Part shown: positions 46,323 through 56,597 of the stretch, in pieces
How positions within the stretch are numbered: position 1 is the first letter of the stretch
Layout: each line of letters begins with the position of its first letter
Source: Daucus carota subsp. sativus
Lineage: Eukaryota; Streptophyta; Magnoliopsida; Apiales; Apiaceae
Length of the DNA: 64,000 nucleotides
Direction: 5' to 3'
Assembly: GCF_001625215.2 (NCBI RefSeq)
Contig: NC_030383.2
Location: 64,222,949 to 64,286,948 of the forward strand
Notes under the pieces: generated by a model
Databases searched by the model: none
The model's input: only the letters and a program-made list of their open reading frames with translations
Told to the model about the DNA's origin: nothing
Program-made: the position numbers and the translations under genes

Positions 46323-47268
46323 AAGTTGATCTTAGCAATGGAGTTCAGGTGTGAATATTGTCTAATGGATATCAGACTAGTTTAATGGATTACCAAAGTC
46401 TTTTTTAGCAGACGCTATGAATATCATAAATGGAGTTGAACCACTGAAAGAACATTTTCTGGGATTATAATATTTTATAAACATTAGTCTCATATATTAA
46501 GCTGACATCTTACTTGATAGAATGAAGACTTATCATGTGGCCAGTGTTGCTTTCATTTTTATTTTATTAATTCTGAGTTAGTTTAAGAAAATTCCTTGGA
46601 AAGTAACATCAGAACTAAAATGCATATCCTGGAAATTTCTGCGGGAGTTCTGCAACGCCTCCGGGGCACAGGTGATGTCAGAACCAGTGGTTTAAGTATT
46701 TGAATGAACATGCATTTGATTATTTGTTGACATCACTAGAACATAATTTATTGATCAAGTTCTTTCAGCAAGCAGATATAAAATATGAATGCTCTCTTAG
46801 ACTTGTGATATTCTAGAGTACGTTGGATTATTAGCGTATACAAATTAAAGTCTATGTTTATAGCTTGATTAACAACTTTATTAGTCTATTCGGGAGAAAA
46901 ATCTGATGGGTTTTACTCTTTAGTTTGTTTTGTTTAGCTTTTATGAACTACTGGACCGAAGTTTTTCAAACTCAACCTTGATTAACAAATACCTTTATTA
47001 TTTCCTCTGAGTTTCCTAGTTCACACCATCTTACAGGCTTAAGCAACTCATATCAGTTCAAATGCTATCCTCTTCTTTCATGACCAAGTCTATCTTTCTT
47101 GACTTAGTCCCCTTTTACGTAATATAGACGTGCAGTCGTGCACTCATTGTCTGATCACTAATTTTTGTGTATTTATATTAAAAACTCACTTATGACAAGT
47201 CTACTACATAGTTTCTAGAGTTAAAAATGGACAGATTAAACTAGTAGTACAAATTCATTTTAGTTTTA
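46323..47268. other. Spacer and promoter side of GLR copy D
   Basis: Positions 46990-47110 are closely similar to 42430-42545 upstream of copy C (GAGTTTCCTAGTTCACACCA, GCTTAAGCAACTCATATCAG). Nothing coding is seen before 47269. Confidence 0.5.
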
Positions 47269-50200
47269 ATGGATAATAGGAGATATTACAGATCGACGAT
47301 TAACAGATTACATTCATCATATGTGTTATTAATGTTCTTCTGCCTTGTCTGCCAGTACGGTCATTCACAAAAGGAGTTTCGAGTAGGAGTAATCCTTGAC
47401 ATGGGATCTTCGAATGGAAAGATGGTACATAGCTGCATTACAATGGCAGCTTCTGATTTCTACAACGTCAATGCTCACTACAAAACAAGAATTGTTCTCC
47501 AGACCATTGATTCAGAGGGAGATCCGCTGCAAGCTCTGGAAGCAGGTAAACGAGATAATATATTTTCTTTGCTGATTATGTAAAAATATAACAGTAGGAA
47601 GATACATGTTTCATATGTTTTTTTGGTTCAATATCTTTATGCAGCTCAAAATCTAGTGGCAAAAAATGCAGAAGCCGTAATTGTGGGCCCAGAGACGCCT
47701 CTTGATGCGAAGCTGTTGGCCGTGATTAGGGATGGCAATCGGGTCGGATCGGGTCGGGTATGGTCAAATCCATATCCAAACCCGAAATTTTTATCCATAC
47801 CCGAACCCGATCCGAACCTGAAAAATACCCGAAAATGAATACCCCGAACCCGATCCAATGGATTTTGGATCGGATTCGGGTATACCCGAAACCCGAAATT
47901 TTTTTGGATTGGATATCTGAAACCCGAAACCCGAAACCCAAACCCGAAATCTGAAAATATTTATAATTATAAATATTGCCCTCGAAATCGTACTCGCGAC
48001 ATGGAGCACTATGAGATATGAATTTAATCATTTTCAATCATTATATCACAATATCAATTTAGTTTATATATGTATAATTAATATATTATTAATCAACCCA
48101 ATTAGAAAATGTTTATTCACCATATTAACCTCTTGAATCATTCTATAATTTAATTTTATATGATTTAATTATTAGTCAATTTTTAGGTTAAAGATTAATA
48201 TATGTTCTAAAAATTATATAATATATATATGATATGTAATATATTAAGTTATATATAAAATTATAAAATAATATGTATATAATATTATATGTATATATAA
48301 TATTATATATTCGGGTTTTTTTCGGGTTTCGGGTTCGGATCGGGTTTGGATCGGATTTCGGATTTCGGATCGGGTTTCGGACCAGTATACCTAATATCCA
48401 AATCCAAATCCAAAAATTTTCGGGTTTGAAAATTAAATCCATATCCAAATCCAAAAAATCGGGTTCGGTATATCCAAAATTTCGGGTTTCGGATCGGGTA
48501 TCCGTCGGATTGGATTATTTTGCCATCCCTAGCCGTGATGGCTGACAAAGCTCAAATTCCTATCTTTTCCTTAGATGAAAGTGCGTCATTCTCTGAAAAA
48601 TATCCTAATTTTGTTAAAGTATCACACAGTGAAGCCCTGCAATTCGAAGCTGTTGCGGCCCTTGTAGAATCATTTCGATGGAAGACTGTCATCTTTTTAT
48701 GCGAGGATACAGATTATAAGCCAGGGATCATTTCTAATTTCTTTGAGTCCTTTCAAGAGAAAGGCATCCTGATTGATTACATATTTACATCAGCTCATTT
48801 CCATCTGCCGCAAATGATGACGAAATCCTTGAAGAGCTGCATAAGCTCATGACCATGCAAACAAAATTATATGTTCTGCACATGACAAATTCTCTTGCAT
48901 CTCGCCTAGTCACTAGTGCAAAAGGTTTAGGAATGTTGAATGAAGGACATGCTTGGATTTTGACTGATAAGACGAGAAGCGTCTTGCAGTCCATGAATTC
49001 TGTGGAACTCATGCAATCAGTGAAAGGAGCATTGGCTTTAAAGCCTTATGTTCCCCCATCAGTTAAACTGAAAAATTTCACTTCAAGACTGAAGCAGGAA
49101 TTTCAAAACAAAGACCCTTCTATAAATGTTAAAGAGTTAACTGTGCTTTTGGGTTGTGGGCATATGATGCTACCTGGGCACTAGCAAGGGCAGTTGAAAG
49201 GGTGGACACCAAAATAGATCCAAAATCAACTGAAGAACAGAGCTTGAAGTCAAACTCTGTATCTGTCGGGGCCTCTCAAATTGGCAATATACTTGTGAAT
49301 GAATTTATAAAAACAAGATTCACAGGCTTGAGCGGTGACTTCCAAATTGTAAACAGGGCAGTTTCAATATTGAAAGCATTTGAAATAGTGAATTTGGTAA
49401 GTGAAGGTGAAAGAAGAGTAGGCTCTTGGACAAAGGGTGTTGGAATTGTCAGAGAAAAAAGACATCCAGACTTATCTGATAATGATCTTGAACTAATAAT
49501 TTGGCCAGGAGGGTCCATAACCATTCCAGGAGGTGCTTGGTCATTCATGAGGATGAACAGGACGAAATTAAGAGTAGGCGTCGTCAATAACAGTGGTTTT
49601 GAGGAATTTGCGAGCCTGAAATATGATCCTCAGATCAATACATATAGAGCCATGGGGTTTTGCGTAGATGTTTTTGAAGATGCTCTTAAGGCCTTACCAT
49701 ATGAAATACTGGTAAAATACGGTCCGGTTGAGGAAGCCACTTATGATTCTATTGTGTATCAAATTTATCTCCAGCTCCAGGTATGGTCATTGTAAAACTT
49801 TTTGTTCTTCGTTTACTCTTGTCTCCCATTCCATAAAATTTTAATTTATTCTCTTGTTATATTGATGTACCAGAAGTATGATGCTATTGTCGGGGATATA
49901 TCGATTACGTACAACAGATCAAGGTATGTTGACTTTACGACTCCATACACAGACATAGGCGTTGGAACGATTGCCAGAGTTAAAAGAAACAAGGACCTGT
50001 GGATCTTCACAAAGCCAGTCAGCGTAAATCTCTGTCTCATGACAGCTGCTTTCTTTATAGTTACTGGGATTGTCATTTGGCTTATCGAGAAACCTGTAAA
50101 TAAAGCATTTCAAGGTTCACTATCTGAGCAGGCCGGAACAATCTTCTTTTCAACTCTATTTTTCGGCTACAGTAAGCTCTCAATTTTTTTCTCATATTAC

Positions 50201-51219
50201 ACTATTCCTATATTCGACATATATAACTTCTTTTGATTGGAGGAGAGAAGAGGAAAGAATATAAGATAGATTACAAAATTTTGTTTGGTGTGCTCCTGAG
50301 TTTATAAAGAAGAAAAAAAGAACGTAATGTATTTAACTGGGATTTTTGCGAGCTTTGCTGGGCTATTTGTTATAGTGTTTTACTTATTAAAGTTTAAGAT
50401 TAAGATATTCTCATATGAATGATGCTTTTTGATATTGTAGGAGAAAACTTGTCGAGTAATTTGTCCAAATTTGTGATGCTGACATGGGCATTTCTGGTTC
50501 TTATCTTGACTTCAAGCTACACTGCAACATTAGCTTCAATGCTGACGGTACAACAGATTGGATTAGCATCAAGAGGAGATAGTGTAGGGTATCAGTCAGG
50601 CCTTGTGGCAAAAACTATTGTCAGTAACTTAAATTTTACAGACTATAGGCTTCGCCCATACGGTTCAGCAAAAGATTATGCTGATGCTTTGTCCAAAGGA
50701 AGTAAGAATGATGGTGTCGATGGTATAATTGATGAAATGCCATATATTAAATCCTTCCTTTCAAAGTATTCCCAGGACTACGCCATGGTCAATTCTGCAC
50801 CAACCACTAATGGTTTTGGATTTGTAAGTTTTTCTTTAAGAATCCTATATGCATAAATGTCCATCAGAATGTATAAATATTGATCCACGGGCCTATTGTC
50901 TTTTGTTCCACAGGCGTTTCGTAAAGGTTCACCATTGGTGTCTGAAATATCAAGGGAAATTTTGAAGCTGAGAGAAGATGGAACAATTCAAACCCTCGAG
51001 GAAAAATGGTATAACAAACCGGAATATTTAGTAGAACAGGAGACACAGCCTAAACCTCAAGTTCTCGGAGTTGATAACTTTGGTGGTTTATTTATCATCA
51101 CTGGCGTTTCTTTAGGTTTAGCCCTATTTGTGATTATTTTTTGTTTCATTCGCAAGAAACTGAACCTGGCAGTTACACATCTCCAGTTTAGAAGTGAAAG
51201 AGCCTGCATAAATGAATAA
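47269..51219 (+). pseudogene. GLR copy D: GLR pseudogene split by a hAT-type insertion
   Basis: Exons 47269-47545, 47645-49780 (containing the 805-bp insertion), 49874-50171, 50441-50823, 50914-51219. Exon 2 is interrupted after KLLAVI by the element at 47727-48531. Independent of it, two net frameshifts occur: about +8 bases near 48785-48815 and +2 near 49145. Splice sites and the downstream frames are otherwise kept: SITYNRS with agonist Arg, M1, M3 (SYTATLASMLTV), GIIDEMPYIKSF, M4 and a short tail. CAGCTCCAG at the exon-2 end is a small duplication of the splice junction. No full-length channel can be made from this copy. Confidence 0.88.
47727..48531. mobile_element. hAT-type MITE inserted in GLR exon 2
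   Basis: Ends TAGGGATGGCAATCGGG and TTTTGCCATCCCTA. GCCGTGAT is duplicated on both sides (47719-47726, 48532-48539) and occurs once in the uninterrupted paralog frame (AAGCTGTTGGCC...GACAAAGCT). Both subterminal zones carry mirrored AACCCGAA/TTCGGGTTT repeats around a 300-bp AT-rich core. No transposase is present. Confidence 0.9.
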
Positions 51220-51464
51220 CACATTCTACTCAGCTCCTAGAATTGCTAGCACGAAAATCTTGTATATTCATTATATAATCTAATGTTGTTGGGATTTTTT
51301 TTTGTGCATATTCCAAAAAACTTTTAGGTTAAATCCAATACAGTCAACTGGAAACCGGAAATTTAGCTTCTATGAGAAACTTTGAAGCTAGAAGTTCAGG
51401 TTCAAAAATTCAGCATCATCTGTACCTTTAATCTATACAGATATGTATCTGTTGTAAACTTGTA

Positions 51465-52345
51465 CGAGACGATGTCTCTTGATGCAATGCCGTTGGCCTT
51501 GCTTGGCGAAAATGTAAAACTTCCATGTATTCTTTGGGTGGAAGCCTGATATCCTCTGACAAATATCCTTAATTTTTTTCAGCTATCACACAGTGAAGCC
51601 CTGCAATTTAAAGCCACTGCAGCACTTGTAGAATCGTTTCAGTGGAAGACTGTAAACTTCAACTGTGAAAATTAAAAAATTCTAAGTCAGGGTTGTTTCT
51701 CATTTGTTCGAATACTTCCAAGAGAAAAGTATCCAAATTGCATATAACACCTTCTCTCGAGTCTCGTCTTTTCTCAAAGTGTCAAAAATTTAGGAATGAT
51801 GAGTGAAGGATATGCCTGGATATTGACTGATAAGACAAGGAATCCCATCAATTCTGAGGGACTCATGCAACAAATAGAAGGGGCATTGGCTTTAAAGCCT
51901 TATGTTCCACCATCAATCAAGCTACAAAATCTTACTTCAAGATGGAGGAAAAAATTCCAAGTCAAAGATCCTTTTATGAATGCCAAAGAGTTAAGTGCTT
52001 ATGGTTTGTGCGCCTATGATGCATTCTGGGTACTCGCAGGGGCAGTTGAAGGGGCGTATACTCAAAAATATCCAAAACTAACCGAAAAACACATCTCCGA
52101 ATTTAAAAAAAAAATACTAATGAACGAATTAGTCAAAACAAGGCTAAAAAATATCCAAAATTAGCTGAAGAACACAACTCAGATATTAAAAAAAAAAAAA
52201 AAAAACTAATGAAGGGATTAGTCAAAACAAGGCTCAAGGGAATAAGTGGTGCCTTTCAAAATGTAAACAGGACAATCTCACTTTAACAGGCGTTTGAAAT
52301 GGTGAATGTAATATGAGAAGGTGAAAGAAAAGTAGATTTTGGAAA
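51465..52345 (+). pseudogene. GLR copy E: decayed exon-2 relic
   Basis: Begins with a match to GATGTCTCTTGATG of exon 2 and continues through GYAWILTDKTRN, EGALALKPYVPP, SRWRKKFQ and EGAYTQKYPKLTEKH (best like copy A) to GTGAAAGAAAAGTAG. It has several frame breaks, an internal deletion near 51735, and a duplicated stretch (52068-52140 and about 52150-52235) containing A runs. Exons 1 and 3-5 are absent; the sequence joins abruptly to DUF707-like spacer at about 52346. Confidence 0.85.
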
Positions 52346-52525
52346 AAAGTTAAGGAAACAATATGCAGTGTGTAATCAACACCTTTACTTTCCACAAATA
52401 TTTAACAATACGAGGGTCTTCTTATATGAAAGCCAGGGCCCAGGATTAGACCCTGGTACACCAGGGTGCATCATAGAATTATACCAAGAGAGAAGGGGGT
52501 AAAAGTTCACAGCTCATGTTCGCCT
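52346..52525 (+). pseudogene. Second DUF707 intron-7/exon-8 relic
   Basis: Nearly the same sequence as 41725-41905 and clearly related to DUF707 exon 8: GAGGGTCTTC, AGCCAGGGC, CATCATAGAATTA, AAAAGTTCACAG in order. The whole block 52346 to about 53022 parallels 41725-42345, so the spacer was copied as a unit. Confidence 0.7.
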
Positions 52526-52902
52526 GTCAAAACAAGCATTTAGCTGAAATCTTACTGCAGAAAAAGTTTGAGTTCTTTTATTGGACAACCGACAAGCATT
52601 TAGCTCAAAGGCCTGTTCGGATCGAATGTGCCTGATCAAAATGTAATATCCATCCGAATATTTCATGTAACATTTTTGAAACCAATTTTAATACAATTTG
52701 AGACCACTGATATTTTCAAAGTTAATATAACATGCCTACTTACAATAATTTCAGTACTCTGAAAAATATATAACATTATCAAGAAAAATTAAAAATTATT
52801 ACATGTGCCTTTCGTTGTGTTGCCTCTGGAAAAATTAAAGTCAATGAAAATTTTGACAAGGACAGCAAAGAACAAGGAGATGATGATATCTATTATTAAC
52901 AG

Positions 52903-52972
52903 TGGTCAAGAAATGAATACTTCCAGTAGTGCAGAGAATGAAGACCCATCAGGTGATGTGACTGTATTTTAA
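52903..52972 (+). other. Second copy of the conserved exon-like block
   Basis: Preceded by ATTAACAG. Same length and stop position as 42226-42295; reads SGQEMNTSSSAENEDPSG before the stop region. With copy E lacking exons 3-5 it cannot serve a GLR transcript here. Confidence 0.4.
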
Positions 52973-53197
52973 GTCTTTAATGTGTGTTACTTTAAAAAAA
53001 ATTCTTTCGAACAGGCACATTCTAAGCACCCGGTTAAAGGATTTTGAAAAGAACCATCTGTTTGGCATACATCAAATTAACACAAAGCAAGTTTGGCATA
53101 TTCTAAGCAATATATCAAATTGAAATGACAAAGCAAAACAGCAAATGTTAAAATTTTCCATAAGTTTCATATTCTTCATACATGTGCATCCGTTAGC

Positions 53198-53537
53198 TTA
53201 CCAATCAACAAGCGCCGATTGGCCTTTGCTTTTGGCCAAGAACGACTCGTAGTCTTTCAAAAGCACGGCCTTCATTGCTAACTCAGATTTTAGCCTGCAA
53301 ATTTCCTCTTCTCGAGCTGCAATTCATTATTGATCTCATTTAGTTCATATACTCACAGGAAGAGAAGTTCTAGATGTGTGACATGTAACAATTCAATTTT
53401 ACCTGCCAGGATCTTCTGCAGGTCGTCATGCGTTAGTCCCTCAATCCCACCACCATGTTCATGGCTCTGCTCAGTTTTGAGGTCCCCTCTGTCTTTTGCA
53501 GCCACCTCCTTTTTCTTCAAAGGTGCCTTAACCCAAG
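53198..53537 (-). CDS. Last two exons of an unrecognised minus-strand gene
   Basis: Exon 53537-53403 (acceptor AATGTAG, donor GTAAAA) encodes AWVKAPLKKKEVAAKDRGD and on to LTHDDLQKILA. Exon 53316-53198 (acceptor AATTGCAG) continues in the same phase with AREEEICRLKSELAMKAVLL...SKGQSALVDW and stop. The second part is a likely short coiled coil. Upstream exons should lie above 53.54 kb but were not found with confidence. They might splice from the kelch-like gene, which ends with an unusual hydrophobic tail, but no donor was proved. No family is recognised. Confidence 0.45.
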
Positions 53538-54566
53538 CTACATTATAGAGGTGAAGAACAATTAATACATCAAAGCAGAAACCTCTGATTTCTAATATCA
53601 TGATTATATCTGCCTACACACACAAGAACCTCCTTATTTCTCAATCTCATATTTGTGATCTGACGAAGTTGCAAATTCACAAGTTTAAGTGGGTAAACTC
53701 CTAAACTACAAATGACAAGAAGGTATCCGATTAAGGGGAAAAAGGGCAGCCTATTTCAAAAAGAAGAAACACTACAGAAGAGACATTATCACCACTGTTT
53801 AAAAGATATTCAGCTCCAACTTAAAGAAAACAACACTTGATAAATGTAGGAAGGGGACCGGGAAACCCGACAGCGACAATAGCAATCATATCTTATATCG
53901 AGACACACCCAGGGACTCTCACATATCTCTAGTAGATGGCCCCAATAAAATCACACCCGGCACCATCCACCATGATTTTTTTACTTTCTCCTTCATTGTT
54001 ATCAAACTGTTAGAGAGTATAGAAGGTCTCATATAATAGCTACACAATAAATAGCCAATGGAAGATAAGCTGTTAGTGAATAAACGTAGTAAATTGGCAC
54101 TTTTCACATTAAAAATATAGATTTGAGCATCCCAATAGAAAAAAGCAGTTTAAAAATTACTAAAAAGTAGTAAAAACTAAGAGCGAAATGAGGACAACAG
54201 TTTTGTCACTAGGGGAGCACCTTCAAGCGGCCAGCAGCATCTGCTAATTGATAATACTAAACAGAAAACTACAACAATCACATGAAGTCAATTACATACA
54301 CTGATTCGCCACAACATACGCCAGTGCAATTTGTTATACAACATGAGAGACAGATAGAGGGGAGCTTTTCTAGCCCCCGCCACCCCACCAAAACAGACTA
54401 CCAAATAATAGCCTAAGCCAATAGTTAACTAATAATTGTCGTTACCGAGATAGAGTAATGGTAGTCACAACTAGTGAGCAAGGTCTGGCCTTTCTTATCC
54501 TATTAGTTGCTGTTATCTGAATTAAAATGACTACTACTCTAATTTTGTAGACCAATAAAATCATTA
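53538..54566. other. Intergenic or intronic, no gene assigned
   Basis: Lies between the kelch-like gene and the two downstream exons on the minus strand. It may be intron of either or 3' UTR of the kelch-like gene. No coding signature stands out. Confidence 0.4.
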
Positions 54567-55856
54567 TCAGGAAAGCATCAAGAAAGCAAATAAAAACTGG
54601 AAAAGCATGTAGACAAGGTGAGATGACACACAGTCAGGAACAGAGCCAAAAGCAGAGCAGCGGATGAAAGAGGTACTATTCTCAAAGGGAGTGCGAATTC
54701 TGTAGGAGAAAGAAGCTAAATTCCGGAAATGAGGCTGCTTGGTGGCAGAGTTACGATCAGGGACCATCTCCTCAAAAACCTTGATCCAGACACCACGACA
54801 ATAGGGTTGATCAAGTTTTTTGTTGTCGACATCGATAAGCTGGCAAGTGACGACATAGCAGAAGAAGCGGCCGCCCAAGTGGAAAATATCTCTCCACTGC
54901 CCGAAATCTAAACCACTGAACCAGGTGTTGTGTTCCAAATCCATAAATGTACACATGACCTGCTCATTCTCGGGTTTCAAAGAAATGCTCTTGAGCAACT
55001 TAAAGGGATCGTCAACACTGGGTGGAGGCCTTGTTTTAACAAGCCTAACCTCGTTATCCTCAGCATTATAATCAATGATTTTAGTATCAAATTCGGTTCC
55101 AACCTTCCACGTGCCTATTCCAGTGAGATAGTATAGTGAGCCATCCACATAGAGGGAGCCATACCTAAAACGAGTCGAAAAAGGTGATGATGGTGGGAAG
55201 GACGTCCAACGTTGAACATCCAAGTCGAAGACAAGATACAAATCATGGTTATTATTCCCCACGTAAACATACTTATCCCTCACAACCGTTGCAGAATCAC
55301 ACCAGGTTGCATCCCCCGCCTCCCCAAATGGCTTAGGCGGATCAGGCAATACTTCCCAACAGTCCTCAAAAGGATCATACCTCTCGAAAATCCCACTTGT
55401 GCCTCCCGTCAAATTACAACCTCTCAAATGGGATCCCAGCACGTACACCAGACCCTTAACCGAGAACACGCAAGGAGTCTCCTTAGGAGCCTTAAGAGAA
55501 GCCACATTGCGCAATCCCAGCTCCGGATAATCAATGTCGAAAACCTGAACCCTCAGCTTTAGTTCATCAGAAACAGGGGTTGTGTTGCTATAAACATAAT
55601 ATAAGGAAGTTTCAGCTCGACCCCCGAGAAAGTAGAACCGAGAACCCAATCTGAACATTCCACATTGGGTGATAAAGCACTGATCGCTTCTTTTGATAGT
55701 TTTGATTGGAGAGATTGAATCAACCGCGAATCCATCTGAATCAATCTCTTGTTCCTCCTTCAAACTGGGTTCGATTAAATACATGGAGTGACTCGTCTCC
55801 CCACATTGGTGCTCTACAAACAACCATATCTTTATCCCACTTTTTTCCCCTTCCAT
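54567..55856 (-). CDS. Kelch-type beta-propeller protein, 429 aa
   Basis: Single long open frame starting MEGEKSGIKIW. No F-box precedes the repeats. Kelch-like blades are seen as MFRLGSRFYFLGGRAE (about 67-82), VFSVKGLVYVLGSH (about 129-142), RYDPFEDCWEVLPDPP (about 158-173), DKYVYVGNNNHDLYLVFDLD with QRWTSFP, and GSLYVDGSLYYLTGIGTWK. Such propellers bind partner proteins, often in ubiquitin-ligase complexes; the partner is unknown. The last 25 residues (LVYMLFQFLFAFLML) are strongly hydrophobic and unlike the rest, which suggests a C-terminal membrane anchor or that the true gene splices before this point. Confidence 0.75.
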   Translation of the reverse strand: MEGEKSGIKIWLFVEHQCGETSHSMYLIEPSLKEEQEIDSDGFAVDSISPIKTIKRSDQCFITQCGMFRLGSRFYFLGGRAETSLYYVYSNTTPVSDELKLRVQVFDIDYPELGLRNVASLKAPKETPCVFSVKGLVYVLGSHLRGCNLTGGTSGIFERYDPFEDCWEVLPDPPKPFGEAGDATWCDSATVVRDKYVYVGNNNHDLYLVFDLDVQRWTSFPPSSPFSTRFRYGSLYVDGSLYYLTGIGTWKVGTEFDTKIIDYNAEDNEVRLVKTRPPPSVDDPFKLLKSISLKPENEQVMCTFMDLEHNTWFSGLDFGQWRDIFHLGGRFFCYVVTCQLIDVDNKKLDQPYCRGVWIKVFEEMVPDRNSATKQPHFRNLASFSYRIRTPFENSTSFIRCSAFGSVPDCVSSHLVYMLFQFLFAFLMLS

Positions 55857-55899
55857 CCAACTTCGTCAAACCCTAGCAACAATATCCCCAATTGCCCTT

Positions 55900-56597
55900 T
55901 CTTATTTGGATGCCCGATAATGCATAACTCATATATTTAATCAGTCTATAATTCGTATGAATAAAACTATTCAAAATCTTATTAGATACTAATTATATGT
56001 TTATTTTTTATATATTTTTCATAATTTTATATTTATAATAAAAAAAATATTACTTTGTTTTGGAAAATGTGAGAGAATATTATTTATAATACTACTTGTT
56101 TTTTGGAATTCGAGTTTTGGATAAATCAGAATCCGATTCGAAACCCGTGAATTTGAATTTGATATGTGAAACCGATTTGATTTGGATTTGTATTTGGATT
56201 TTAAAAGTAATTTGGATTTGGATTTGGATATATTATATATATCCGATCCGTTGCCATCCCTACAGCAGTACCATCTCATTATAAATCTATTTTTTTCTCC
56301 CTCTCGCTCTGCAAGCTTGACTTATTAAGTCTTTCAAAGTATGATTTTCTTCCATTAAGTAGGCGCAACTTGAATTATGGATTTTATTAGTTTGTTTTAT
56401 GAAACTGATGCTATAAGTTTTAATTCAAATTTAGAGAGTACTAGAAAGAATGAATTATTAAACAAAATTATTGTTGCTTTTGTGGATCTGTTTTTTGTTT
56501 TTGTTATTTGTAAATATGTTTTCGTTAGTAACTTAATTTATTTTTATTTTGGAGTTCTGACCATATTTTAATTTTTGATGATTGTTTGTTTCAGGCT
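55900..56597. other. Divergent region between head-to-head genes, with a decayed hAT-MITE end
   Basis: The kelch-like gene runs left and the next gene runs right, so this 740-bp gap holds both promoters. Positions 56095-56262 end in TTGCCATCCCTA and carry GATCCGAT/AAACCCG-type repeats like the element in GLR copy D; its left end is missing or eroded. A candidate 5'UTR exon with a GTATG donor lies near 56270-56337. Confidence 0.45.

Noticed and set aside
47623-48548. Several open frames on both strands in the GLR copy D insertion
   Set aside because: They come from mirrored CCCGAA/TTCGGG repeats in a non-coding MITE and have no protein family features.
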